Positions 26,267 to 37,582 of a DNA stretch of 39,723 bases are shown here, piece by piece. The stretch is from Candidatus Brocadia sp. GTDB taxonomy: Bacteria; Planctomycetota; Brocadiia; Brocadiales; Brocadiaceae. The DNA lies in the NCBI GenBank assembly GCA_013360945.1, contig JABWAQ010000021.1:1-39723 (forward strand), in the 5' to 3' direction. How positions within the stretch are numbered: the first letter of the stretch is position 1; each line of letters starts with the position of its first letter. The notes beneath the pieces are model-generated. The model was given only the letters and a program-made list of their open reading frames with translations. It had not been told where the DNA came from and searched no databases. Both the position numbers and the translations under genes were made by a program.

Positions 26267-26752
26267 CTAGTTTCTATTGTCATCGTATTCAAATTCGATA
26301 ATTTTCTTTTTCAGTTCTTTTTTGCCAATTTCACATGCTTCATTATTTTCTGAGTTGCCAAAAACTTCTTCTGTCCCATATCTTCCCAGAGTAGTTTTTT
26401 CGTTGCATACCCTTTCCTCTTCTTCCTTGCAACTAATACAAAGCGTAGCAAATGGAATGGCCTTTAATCGCGCTTTTTTTATCATTTGGCCACATTGTTC
26501 ACAAACCCCATAATGACCTGCCCTGATACGGGCAAGGGCATCTTCAATCTGTTTCAATTCCCTCGCACCCTCTTCCGCGACAGCTATCTCCAACTCACCA
26601 TGTAAAGAACTGGATGCTATCTCTACAATATCCGTCACCTTATCGGTATTGGTATCACGGTATTTTTTCAGGCGCTTCTCAACTGCCCGCAACAATGTAT
26701 TCTTTCGGTTCAAAAGGAGACTTTCCATTTGTTTTACTTCTTTCTTCTGCAT
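26267..26752 (-). CDS. TraR/DksA-family zinc-finger protein
   Basis: 161 residues. A coiled-coil N-terminal half (about 1-80, VEKRLKKYRDTNTDKVTDIVE) leads into a C4 zinc finger: CEQCGQMIKKARLKAIPF followed by LCISCKEEEE, the DksA signature. The acidic coiled-coil tip is less obvious than in E. coli DksA. Such proteins enter the RNA polymerase secondary channel and alter rRNA and stress transcription, often with ppGpp. The acidic C-terminal extension after the finger (about 45 residues, NSENNEACEIGKKELKKK) is unlike DksA. It lies between gyrB and the ligase gene. Confidence 0.9.
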   Translation of the reverse strand: MQKKEVKQMESLLLNRKNTLLRAVEKRLKKYRDTNTDKVTDIVEIASSSLHGELEIAVAEEGARELKQIEDALARIRAGHYGVCEQCGQMIKKARLKAIPFATLCISCKEEEERVCNEKTTLGRYGTEEVFGNSENNEACEIGKKELKKKIIEFEYDDNRN

Positions 26753-26781
26753 GACAACACGGTAACTCCCATTATAAAAAA

Positions 26782-29569
<2,788 letters not shown>

Positions 29570-29650
29570 CGTGCAACGTCTCCCTCAATACGTGTTTATA
29601 TGATTATACCTAATGTGGCTTTGCCGTAACCAAAACACATGGTTAAAGAA

Positions 29651-29749
29651 ACAACCCCCTGTATTCCCCTTTATTAATGGGGAACTCAGAAATCCCCATT
29701 AGGGGGGCATCAGCAATCCCACTTAGTAAAGGGGGATACAGGGGGTTGT
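29651..29749. repeat. 99-bp unit with 23-bp inverted ends between dciA and dnaN
   Basis: The first 23 bases (ACAACCCCCTGTATTCCCCT...) match the reverse of the last 23 (...AGGGGGATACAGGGGGTTGT) with one mismatch. Inner arms (ATTAATGGGGA, TCCCCATTAGG) also pair. It has no ORF. It lies where recF is expected. Confidence 0.85.
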
Positions 29750-29795
29750 CAAAAAACTTGCAAAAAAAGAAAGAATTTATCCGGTAACAATCACT

Positions 29796-30893
29796 TCACC
29801 TCTCAATGGGCATGATAACCTCCACCTGTTCATGCCCCGTTCTGAACAATGCTGCGTTATCGTTCCCACCGAACTCCATCGTAACCGTTTCACTGTCTGA
29901 AGACTTCAGGGCGTCCACAACATAATCCGGATTAAAACTTATCTCAAAAGCAGATCCCTCATAACTGACAGCAACTTCTATTTCCGCCTCCCCAACATCC
30001 GCAGCCCTCGATACAAGCCTTAGCTTCCCGTCTTTAAAAACAAGTTTTACCACCCGATACCCCTCGTTTGTCATAAACGACGCCATTCTCACCCCGGATA
30101 ACAACTCATTCCTATTCACCTCCACCTTCCTATCATTTCCCACCGGTAGCAGATACTCATATCTTGGATACTGTCCATCTATCAACTGTGATATGACCTC
30201 ACCCTTCTCTCCCGCAAAGCGTATCTGAAACTCACCTATTCCTATCCTTAACATTCCCCTACACTCTGCAACAAATCGCTGCAAATATGTCAGACACTTC
30301 ACTGCAATTATCCCATCCATGGAAACCCCACTTGAGTTGTGCACTTTACGCTTTATACAGGACATCCTGTTCCCGTCCGCTGCCACCATAACAATATCTT
30401 CCCCCAAAATCCTGATAAAGACGCCACAAAAAGCGCTTCTCACCTTCACCGTCGAAACGGAATGCATCACCCTTCTCGCCATATCACTAACAACTTCACC
30501 ATCTATCTCCACCATATCCTTTGCCTCCGGCACAACAACATCTGGAAACTGCCCGGCATCTTCCCCCGCGATCTTGAAATACCCGCCTTTAGACTTTAAC
30601 AGACAAGCGCTACCTTCCACAGACATCAATACGTCCTCATTGCCCGCCCATTCTCTTAACACATTAGTAACACGAACCGCTGGTAAAACGATACTGCCCT
30701 CTTCTGCACATTCCTTTACTGATGGCCTGTATTTAACTAATACCTCCAGGTCTGTTGCCGTAAATTCCACGCGATTGTTCCTACTTTCTACTTTAACACC
30801 CTTTAGCACATTTTTAATCGCCGAGGATGGTACAATACCGGCTGCCAGATTAAAACCATTATAGAGATCATTTCCTGAAAAGTTTATATTCAT
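29796..30893 (-). CDS. dnaN: DNA polymerase III beta clamp
   Basis: 365 residues, the usual length for a three-domain sliding clamp. Seen: LAAGIVPSSAIKNVLKGVKVE (N-terminal domain), RNNRVEFTATDLEVLVKY, GSIVLPAVRVTNVLREW, GGYFKIAGEDAGQFPDVVVP (the dnaN FP..P block), VMVAADGNRMSCIKR, QLIDGQYPRYEYLLP (second domain, normally G-FPDY), and the C-terminal VIMPIER in place of the usual MP(M/I)R. This is the ring that holds the replicative polymerase on DNA. dnaA lies 252 bases upstream on the same strand. Confidence 0.96.
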   Translation of the reverse strand: MNINFSGNDLYNGFNLAAGIVPSSAIKNVLKGVKVESRNNRVEFTATDLEVLVKYRPSVKECAEEGSIVLPAVRVTNVLREWAGNEDVLMSVEGSACLLKSKGGYFKIAGEDAGQFPDVVVPEAKDMVEIDGEVVSDMARRVMHSVSTVKVRSAFCGVFIRILGEDIVMVAADGNRMSCIKRKVHNSSGVSMDGIIAVKCLTYLQRFVAECRGMLRIGIGEFQIRFAGEKGEVISQLIDGQYPRYEYLLPVGNDRKVEVNRNELLSGVRMASFMTNEGYRVVKLVFKDGKLRLVSRAADVGEAEIEVAVSYEGSAFEISFNPDYVVDALKSSDSETVTMEFGGNDNAALFRTGHEQVEVIMPIER

Positions 30894-31145
30894 TTGTTCT
30901 TCCTAATATTATAATATATTTTAAGTAATTAAATATCGTAGAATTATTATATAATGATTATAACTTAACCTGAATTATCAAATCGCCCGTGAAACAAAGA
31001 CTTACATCATCTGACACATTGTAGAAAACAGGTATATAATATGTTTCATAGAAAACGGATATTCATGGTTAGTAATCGGGTCGCACCGACACCTGTTCAT
31101 CAATCGTTGATAACGTTAACAAATATTCTACATGTTATGAACACC
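30894..31145. other. Candidate oriC in the dnaA-dnaN gap
   Basis: The 252-base gap has a very AT-rich block at 30900-30970 (AATATTATAATATATTTTAA) that would suit a DNA-unwinding element. Next to it are degenerate DnaA-box-like motifs at about 31092-31110 and 31135-31143 (TTATGAACA, one mismatch to TTATNCACA). A better box (GTATTCACA, one mismatch) lies on the other side of dnaA at 32674-32682. No perfect box is seen. Confidence 0.35.
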
Positions 31146-32525
31146 CTACCTTTGCAATTCACTTTCCAATTTTTGTATAATAAAGAGAAGATTTTTATCC
31201 TTTTTTGATAGTTGCATTATTTTTTCGTCTGCATGAATTACGGTAGAGTGATCTCTCCCGCCTATGTATCCTCCGATTTCCATAAGTGACATATTTGTCA
31301 GTTTTCTTGAAAGATACATGGCTATTTGTCTTGGCAGAGTCAGACTCCTTGTTCTTCGTTTTGACTGGAGTTGTGAAACACTCACATGAAACCTTTTTGA
31401 AACGGCTTCAATGACCGCTTCAATGTTAACCGTTTTTTTATTTCCGGAAAGATCCCTGACTACCTTTCGGACGAGGTCTAAGGTGACTGTGTTCTTGGTT
31501 ATCTTTTCCTCCTTGCTTAGCCGGGTGATAGCGCCCTCAAGTTCGCGGATATTACCGGAAATATTTTCGGCGAGATATGTCGCATACTCATGAGGCAGGT
31601 TGATACCCCAGAGAGAGGCCTTTTTTTCGGCGATTGCAATACGCGTTTCAATGGTTGCATTATCTATACCGCAGAGCAGACCCCATTTAAAACGGGAAAC
31701 AAGCCTGTCTTCAAGGGAGGCTATGAATTCCGGCGGACAGTCGCTGGTAATGACGATTTGTTTCCTGGCATTATAGAGGGTGTTAAATGTGTGGAAAAAT
31801 TCCTCCCTGCTTCCTTGCGAATTTTCAAATAATTGTATGTCGTCCAGAAGAAGTGCGTCCGTATTCCGGTATAATTCCCTGAAGGAATCCCAACTGTTCG
31901 ATCGAATTGTGGAAATATAGTGATTGACAAAACGTTCGCATGAAAGGAAGATCGTTTTCATCATGCGTTTGGATACCAGAACGTTATTTATAGCGTGTAA
32001 AAGATGCGTCTTTCCAAGACCTGATGCGCCGTGGATAAAGAGGGGATTATATGCACATCCTGGTGACTCTGAGACGGCAACAGCGGCTGCATGCGCAAGT
32101 CTGTTGCACGGTCCAACGACAAAATTTTCGAAACTGTAGTATTTGTTTAACGGTATCGCGTAATAGTCGTCAGAGGGATTCATAATAGTTGGGACTGTGT
32201 CATTCGCAGAAAATGGAGGCGCTGATGCTTGCCCGAAGACCGCCTCTTCCGTAGAAAAGATTACTTCCCGTGAGGAATTCAATACTTTATAGACGGCGCC
32301 AGAAAAAAGGTCTTTATAATTACTATAAAGCCATTCCCTGATAAAATTGTTTGGCGCAACGAACGTAATGCTATTATCTGTGACAGATAATATTCTCAGA
32401 CAAGAAAACCATATATCAAATTGCTGTGCGGTGACGACCTTCTTTATTACAGATAATATACCTTTTAATATAAAATCTTTTTCGCTTTCAGAAACGTTGA
32501 CTTTCTGTACAATCGTCTTTAGCAT
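31146..32525 (-). CDS. dnaA: Chromosomal replication initiator DnaA
   Basis: 459 residues. Domain I-like N-terminus (WFSCLRILSVTDNSITFVAP), variable domain II (about 100-125), AAA+ domain III with YNPLFIHGASGLGKTHLLHA (Walker A), ALLLDDIQLFE (Walker B), LEDRLVSRFKWGLLCGID (sensor/box VII) and NIRELEGAITRL; domain IV with SKRRTRSLTLPRQIAMYLSR and the DnaA signature GGRDHSTVIHA, which recognises DnaA boxes. Length and domains are normal. The N-terminus lacks the usual strong start context, but ATG 32525 is preceded by a plausible AT-rich region. Confidence 0.97.
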   Translation of the reverse strand: MLKTIVQKVNVSESEKDFILKGILSVIKKVVTAQQFDIWFSCLRILSVTDNSITFVAPNNFIREWLYSNYKDLFSGAVYKVLNSSREVIFSTEEAVFGQASAPPFSANDTVPTIMNPSDDYYAIPLNKYYSFENFVVGPCNRLAHAAAVAVSESPGCAYNPLFIHGASGLGKTHLLHAINNVLVSKRMMKTIFLSCERFVNHYISTIRSNSWDSFRELYRNTDALLLDDIQLFENSQGSREEFFHTFNTLYNARKQIVITSDCPPEFIASLEDRLVSRFKWGLLCGIDNATIETRIAIAEKKASLWGINLPHEYATYLAENISGNIRELEGAITRLSKEEKITKNTVTLDLVRKVVRDLSGNKKTVNIEAVIEAVSKRFHVSVSQLQSKRRTRSLTLPRQIAMYLSRKLTNMSLMEIGGYIGGRDHSTVIHADEKIMQLSKKDKNLLFIIQKLESELQR

Positions 32526-32717
32526 GGCGTGAGTTTATCACTATGTTTAGAATTACAACAAACTTTTGAATCAAGAGAAACGGAACGGGGAAGATAATAC
32601 CAAGAAAGAACTGCTAAGTCAAATCATAATGTTGTCTCCGCATCGTACTAATATCAATTATATATACTTATAAGTATTCACATAACTTACGTGTCATAAA
32701 AATTTTTAATTTTTTTG

Positions 32718-32746
32718 TTGACTGAGGTATATTTGCGTGTTATATT
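32718..32746 (+). promoter_or_regulatory. Sigma-70-like promoter upstream of S-layer-like gene
   Basis: TTGACT at 32718-32723 and TATATT at 32741-32746 are spaced by 17 bases. It would give a leader of almost 500 nt before the main ORF. Confidence 0.55.
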
Positions 32747-32819
32747 TGCCTAACCAACAATAGCCTATCTCATAGATTTTTAGTAATTTTAGTTTAGATT
32801 GTCGTGTCTTGTTACCAGG

Positions 32820-32828
32820 AAAGGAGGT
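32820..32828 (+). promoter_or_regulatory. Perfect Shine-Dalgarno without a canonical start
   Basis: AAAGGAGGT is followed by TAATTATCGGG, with no ATG/GTG/TTG at normal distance. An ATC at about 32832 opens a short frame (IGKTIIDSPAKRR) to a stop, but such a start would be unusual. Confidence 0.45.
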
Positions 32829-32964
32829 AATTATCGGGAAAACAATAATTGATTCTCCTGCAAAACGCCGGACGAGTAATTTTTTATTAACGTCTGTTCT
32901 TCGTGAGTGATGCAGTAAATCAACGCTTGATTTTTCCCAGCTCTTGTTCTATCATTCTCCAGGG

Positions 32965-32983
32965 AAAGGAGGTGATGGAGTAG
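32965..32983 (+). promoter_or_regulatory. Second Shine-Dalgarno and a two-codon ORF
   Basis: AAAGGAGGTGATGGAGTAG: the first 11 bases are exactly complementary to the usual 16S 3' tail, and ATG-GAG-TAG follows with almost no spacing. It is likely a ribosome-standby or leader element, not a coding gene. Confidence 0.45.
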
Positions 32984-33022
32984 TAAAGAGGGGTCGAAGT
33001 TGATTTGGGAGAGGAAAGATAT

Positions 33023-33050
33023 TTGACAAGTAATAGTTTCCTTAGATTAT
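33023..33050 (+). promoter_or_regulatory. Second promoter-like pair
   Basis: TTGACA (33023-33028) is perfect, and GATTAT (33045-33050) is four of six to TATAAT with 16-base spacing. It lies 44 bases before the small leader ORF. Confidence 0.45.
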
Positions 33051-33093
33051 GTGGCGTTCATTATAAATAACTAAGAAACATCAAAGGAGGTGT

Positions 33094-33222
33094 ATGGAAA
33101 GAGTAATGAAGTTTGCCAAAACATTCTTTGGCTGCAGAGTAATTTCAAGATATCGAGTGTTAAAGGATTTTTTTCCAGTTTTGGTAAAATGCCCTTATTT
33201 AAATTTTGGTAGAGAAGTATAG
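33094..33222 (+). CDS. Small leader ORF upstream of S-layer-like gene
   Basis: 42 codons from ATG 33094, just after TCAAAGGAGGTGT, to TAG 33220-33222. The product begins MERVMKFAKTFFGCRVISRY and ends PYLNFGREV; it is basic and mildly hydrophobic with two cysteines and no signal peptide shape. The next gene starts 17 bases later, with AAAAGGAG between. The strong ribosome-binding site and tight spacing support translation; the protein resembles nothing I know. It may be a leader peptide whose translation controls the downstream gene. Alternatively the frame is chance and the SD belongs to a ribosome-loading leader. Confidence 0.5.
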   Translation: MERVMKFAKTFFGCRVISRYRVLKDFFPVLVKCPYLNFGREV

Positions 33223-33239
33223 AAAAGGAGAGTGAAAAG

Positions 33240-36200
33240 ATGTATAAATTTATCAAGAGAAGTAGATGGGCGTTTTTGTTTTTTGCGTTAGTAGCGTTTT
33301 CCGCCTTGAGCGGCGTTGAGGTTCAAAAGGCCCAGGGCGATACCACGGTAGTAGGTGACCCTGTCGCTGCATACTCTGGTAATGTGATAGTAAGTAGCGA
33401 TGGAACCGATGATCCTGAACCTAATTTGAATCAAAGTATTTTTATAACTGCCGATAGCGCAGGTGATTTGTTTTCGGGATCAACAATAGTTATAGAAGCT
33501 CCGGCAGGTACAACATTTAGCGTTGATCCTCTTGATTTACCAACTTTCACAAACGACCCTACTTCCACGGGTAGTATTGGAATAGATGGCACTACTCTAG
33601 CGCCAGGCGACCCTATAGATTTAGATGCCTCTTTTATATCATCTGGGACAAAAATTGTGATTCCTGTTACTGGAGCTAATACAGATGTCGGAACTTTTGT
33701 GATTTCTAATAATTTCCTTTTGTCACCTACGCAAGACTCAATAAATAATGATGTAAATTCACCAAATCAAAAGCTTAAAGTGACAACTAATTCTGGGACA
33801 AGCAAAGCCAGGACGGATAGTTTAGGGGATATTGATCTGCTTGCACGACCAAAGATCACTCGTGCTGTGGCGACATCGAATAACGTTGTAGAGCTCACAT
33901 TTAATGTTGATGTATCAGATCCTAGCGGTTCAACTGTAGTTCCTGTGCCGGAGGCTATTTTTATCAATGATGACGGCAACGGAACAGGGCAGCTTGGTGG
34001 CTTTGAGCCTCTCATTACTGGTACAGATATTGTAACAAGGGTGGCCGGCACAAACAATAAATTAAGGATTACCCTTAATAGCCAGATACTTGATTTCGAT
34101 GCATTCCCTCAAGTCGCGGTTGATCCTAATGATCCTCCACTTGGGGACTTTATCTCTAATAGGGACGGCTTACCTGTGCAAAGCCCAAACGTTAATGTAG
34201 ATTTAGATGATGATATTACCAGAAAACCCATTCCTATTATGAATGGTTCGAGTGCTGCTATTTCTGGGTTATCTCTGGATAAAACTACGGTTGGCGCAAG
34301 GGGTGAGGCGGGCGAGGCTTTGTTGTCTTCAAATAGATTTTCAGCGACAATTAACGTTACACCAAACCAACCGATAAAAGTAAAGTTAGTAAGAAACAAT
34401 GATCCTTTGGCTAACCCTGTGCCTCTCGACACAGTAGGTGTAGCAGCCTCTATCGGTGGCGCGGCACTTGGTAAAGAAGATGCAACTAATGATGATGATG
34501 ACCAGTTCAGCAATGATGTTTTTGTTATACCTGGAACAAGAAGCGCGTCAGGCACGGTAAAGATTGATTTTGTATTAGGTAATCTAGATGGTGGTGCCGC
34601 TGATCCTGTTGATGGTTTTGGTATAGACGGTGAAACAGATGGATATCACTTTCTCAATACCGCTGTAAATCCTGCACAGGAAATTCCTTTGGGGTCTGAG
34701 GAAAACATTAACGTCCTCGCAAGTCTTGATAATTTTCAAACAACCTCGTCAAGCGTCGTTTCTAACGCCTTTACTCGTTCTAACAACCTTATGGTTGATA
34801 AAAAAGGACCAGAAGTTGTTCAGACAGGGGCTAATAAACCGTCAGTGCCTACACGGACTCAATTTGTAGTTACTTTCAATGAAGAGTTAGATCCATCTAC
34901 CGCTACAATTGTTACTAAATGGGCGATAAGAAACAGTAGTGATGGACTACATACCATTTCTTCGGTTTCGTTGTCGACAGACAGAAAAACAGTCACTCTT
35001 AATACGACGTCTCTTTTCCCGCCAGGTGACGAAATCAGTTTGTTCACTATTGGAGGCGCTGGTGAGCCATTGAAAAGTGTTGAGGATAGTTATAACAATC
35101 CTATAATTGAGGGGCCGCCACCGTATAATGTGGACGAAAGCTTAATAGCAACGGCAATTGCACCTGTTGGCACGATTAATGCTCTTCTCATTGGACCATC
35201 CGGAGCTGGGAATTTTGATCTTTCTAATAGTAAGGGTTTAGATCCAGATACGAATGAGATTAAGCTTACTTTAAATGCCGACGGTGGATTAAATGTGGGT
35301 AATATATTTTTTGTGGCGGTTGATGCCACTGCTCAGTCTCTGACTAACAGACAAGGTCTTATCCTTGCCGGGAATAACCTTGATGGTAATGGTGGCACAA
35401 ACCTTGTTGAGGTAAATAACGGTGTTTATCAGGGGATTTACAGACCAAACGACGCTTTAGTATTTAATTCTATTGTGCTTTTAGCAGATATTGGTAACGA
35501 CCCCCCGGAAAACGATGATGATTTGGCTGATGCGATAGTATCAAACGCGTTGAATGTTGATAATACCACCCCGAAGGTAAATAGCCCCGCCCAATTTGAT
35601 CCAGCTGCAAATTCCATTCTCGTCCAATTTAGTGAGGCAATGAATGCAACAAGCTTGGTCAATAATCTGGCTAGTGTGCAAGTTTTGAAAACAACAGGCG
35701 GATCTATTGATGTCACCGGTATAACTGTCGCTGGCGATAGAATGCATGCTACATATAATTTACTTCAAACTCCAGAGGAAAGTGTATCCTACGTATTTGA
35801 CGTTAGAGATGGGAATATAACGGATGATGCTGGGAATCCAACGTTATTTGGTGCTAATGTAGCTGGCACTGATAGGGCTGTATTTGATACAAAAACAACA
35901 TTGCCAACACCTACTCCGACGCCAACACCAGTTCCTGGATCCATTTCCGGAAAGGTAACTGATGAAACAACCGGTGCAGGTATAAGCGGCGCTAATGTTG
36001 CGTTTGGTACGTCGCCTCAAAATATCGTTGCTAACACGACAACCGATGCTGATGGTAACTATAGTTTTGCTAATGTAGCACCAGGCACTTACGCTGTAGC
36101 GGTGCAAGCAGCCGGTTACGAACCAGAGCCACCTGTCCAGGACGTTGCGGTTGATGAGGGTGAGGCAGAAGTAGTTGACTTCGCCCTAACGCCAACTCCA

Positions 36201-36794
36201 ACTCCAACACCGACGCCGACACCGACGGTTGGCAATATCGGAGGTCAAGTCACAGACGGGACAACAGGGGCAGGTATTGTTGGCGCTACGGTAGCAATTG
36301 AAACCGGTGAGTCAGCTACAACAATTGCAAATGGCGTATATGCAATACAAAATGTGGCTGCAGGCGTTCATACGGTAACGGCAAGTGCAGCAGGCTATAG
36401 TTCTGACGCTAAGACAATTGAGCTGGCAGGCGGTGAAAATGAAAGGGTTGATTTCGCGCTAATTCCTGAATCGACGCCAACACCGACACCAACGCCGGCG
36501 CCGTGCACACCTACGAAAATGACTGCAGATCCGACAAAGGCGAAGGTTGCTGTAGGTGGTAGCGCAACAGAGACGATAACAGTTACCAATGCGGATGGTA
36601 TTCCATGTGAGGGTGTGCAAGTAACGTCTGAGATTAAGAAGGGCAAGAAAAAAATCTCTGTTACACCGGTAAGTCAGACGACCAATGCAGATGGTCAGGC
36701 GGTATTTGAAATTGACGGTGTAAAGAAAGGTGATGCAGAGGTCAAGTTCACATCCGGCGATTTGAAGGTTAAAGTGAAGGTAAAGGTAAAGTAA
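33240..36794 (+). CDS. Large secreted S-layer-like surface protein
   Basis: 1,184 residues. A Sec signal peptide (WAFLFFALVAFSALSG, cleavage near residue 33) is followed by beta-rich, Asp/Asn/Thr-rich sequence. SbsA-like Ig domains are visible at about 520-620 (RTQFVVTFNEELDPSTATIV) and 775-883 (ILVQFSEAMNATSL, DDAGNPTLFG). Three Thr-Pro linkers (about 890, 984, 1079) separate two CarboxypepD_reg-like folds (GSISGKVTDETTGAGISGAN; GQVTDGTTGAGIVGATVAIE) and a C-terminal Ig-like domain (TADPTKAKVAVGGSATETI) ending KVKVKVKVK. The only two cysteines I see are in that last domain and may pair. The long leader and terminator suggest high expression. S-layer identity is inference from architecture; adhesin is an alternative. 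Confidence 0.8.
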   Translation: MYKFIKRSRWAFLFFALVAFSALSGVEVQKAQGDTTVVGDPVAAYSGNVIVSSDGTDDPEPNLNQSIFITADSAGDLFSGSTIVIEAPAGTTFSVDPLDLPTFTNDPTSTGSIGIDGTTLAPGDPIDLDASFISSGTKIVIPVTGANTDVGTFVISNNFLLSPTQDSINNDVNSPNQKLKVTTNSGTSKARTDSLGDIDLLARPKITRAVATSNNVVELTFNVDVSDPSGSTVVPVPEAIFINDDGNGTGQLGGFEPLITGTDIVTRVAGTNNKLRITLNSQILDFDAFPQVAVDPNDPPLGDFISNRDGLPVQSPNVNVDLDDDITRKPIPIMNGSSAAISGLSLDKTTVGARGEAGEALLSSNRFSATINVTPNQPIKVKLVRNNDPLANPVPLDTVGVAASIGGAALGKEDATNDDDDQFSNDVFVIPGTRSASGTVKIDFVLGNLDGGAADPVDGFGIDGETDGYHFLNTAVNPAQEIPLGSEENINVLASLDNFQTTSSSVVSNAFTRSNNLMVDKKGPEVVQTGANKPSVPTRTQFVVTFNEELDPSTATIVTKWAIRNSSDGLHTISSVSLSTDRKTVTLNTTSLFPPGDEISLFTIGGAGEPLKSVEDSYNNPIIEGPPPYNVDESLIATAIAPVGTINALLIGPSGAGNFDLSNSKGLDPDTNEIKLTLNADGGLNVGNIFFVAVDATAQSLTNRQGLILAGNNLDGNGGTNLVEVNNGVYQGIYRPNDALVFNSIVLLADIGNDPPENDDDLADAIVSNALNVDNTTPKVNSPAQFDPAANSILVQFSEAMNATSLVNNLASVQVLKTTGGSIDVTGITVAGDRMHATYNLLQTPEESVSYVFDVRDGNITDDAGNPTLFGANVAGTDRAVFDTKTTLPTPTPTPTPVPGSISGKVTDETTGAGISGANVAFGTSPQNIVANTTTDADGNYSFANVAPGTYAVAVQAAGYEPEPPVQDVAVDEGEAEVVDFALTPTPTPTPTPTPTVGNIGGQVTDGTTGAGIVGATVAIETGESATTIANGVYAIQNVAAGVHTVTASAAGYSSDAKTIELAGGENERVDFALIPESTPTPTPTPAPCTPTKMTADPTKAKVAVGGSATETITVTNADGIPCEGVQVTSEIKKGKKKISVTPVSQTTNADGQAVFEIDGVKKGDAEVKFTSGDLKVKVKVKVK

Positions 36795-36830
36795 GGAGTA
36801 GTTAGTCGGAATTACCTTAGAAGTTAAAGA

Positions 36831-36873
36831 AAAGGGGTGTCATGTCGAAAGATATGGCACCCCTTTCTTTTTT
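36831..36873 (+). terminator. Rho-independent terminator after the S-layer-like gene
   Basis: AAAGGGGTGTCAT pairs with ATGGCACCCCTTT (one G-T wobble), with a 10-base loop, then CTTTTTT. Confidence 0.9.
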
Positions 36874-37108
36874 GCCTTAATGCCAGGGATTTCAAACAAG
36901 CGCACCTCCACATTAATCCACCTCACCGGAGGACAACCATCTGTCCCCCGCTGTCGGGGTGAAGGGCATACGTGTTAAGTTAAACGATTGGGTTGGGTGG
37001 CATGGCATGGACAAATCATATTTCTGTATGTCTTGAACAGAGATAGTTTTTCTGTGTCATTCTTGCAACACATAACGGCAAAATCCACTGGAAACGTGGC
37101 TAACCACC

Positions 37109-37342
37109 GTCCCCCGCTGGCGGGGGTTGGGGGTGGAAAAGAAACGCGAAAATACTGTGGGAAAAACTACAAACCGGTGAAACGAATAATTATGACTACA
37201 ACAAATAGTTGCAACCGTTTGCAAACAACCTGCATAATAGTATGTACCGGAGAATATGGGTGGTGTTATACAAAGAGTTGAAAAGTGGTAGGCGTGGTCG
37301 GACTATCCAGTCCACCCCCTGCACCCCCGCCAGCGGGGGACA
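37109..37342. mobile_element. Decayed DUF559 TIR unit, copy B
   Basis: The ends are GTCCCCCGCTGGCGGGGG at the left (missing two bases relative to copy A) and a right arm at 37311-37342 identical to that of copy A. The inside keeps the first part (CGAATAATTATGACTACAAC, cf. CCAATAATTACGCCTACAAC) and the last part (AATATGGGTGGTGTTATACA, cf. AATATGAGCGGTGTTATACA) of the DUF559 gene, with the middle lost. Confidence 0.7.
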
Positions 37343-37539
37343 TGACTGATTCAGCACGAATAAGGGATTAATTGTTATTTCTTAACTTAACAGGTATGGG
37401 GTGAAGGGGGTGGCCCACTGTCGTAAAAATTTGCATTTAATGAAAATGCAAGCCTTGAATTGTAAACTATTGTAAAATGTAGTAAAATTAATATTTTATA
37501 GTGGTAACAATTCAGTTTTTTAACTTATAGGAATTTCAA

Positions 37540-37582
37540 ACACCCCCCATAATCCCCCCGTTTACGGGGGGAAACAGGGGGT
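37540..37582. repeat. C/G-run palindromic repeat
   Basis: ACCCCCCATAATCCCCCCGT pairs with ACGGGGGGAAACAGGGGGT. It is similar to the unit at 29651-29749 in base composition and nested arms. Confidence 0.7.

Larger units (their letters stand above)
32526..33093. other. Divergent intergenic region and long leader of the S-layer-like gene
   Basis: More than 500 bases with no standard gene. It contains the start region of dnaA on one side and, toward the S-layer-like gene, two promoter-like pairs, two perfect Shine-Dalgarno sequences not followed by usable start codons and one DnaA-box-like site (32674-32682). I saw no riboswitch consensus I recognise. A TATATACTTATAAGTA stretch near 32660 is palindrome-rich. 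Confidence 0.6.

Noticed and set aside
30319-30864. 181-codon plus-strand ORF
   Set aside because: Antisense to dnaN; Ser/Thr/Pro-rich product typical of a shadow frame.
32760-33090. Possible c-di-GMP or other riboswitch in the S-layer leader
   Set aside because: I could not match any conserved core (for example the GEMM motif); the signals are Shine-Dalgarno-like only.
36988-37281. 97-codon ORF
   Set aside because: Spans the left end of the decayed DUF559 unit; its product matches no part of the DUF559 protein in frame.
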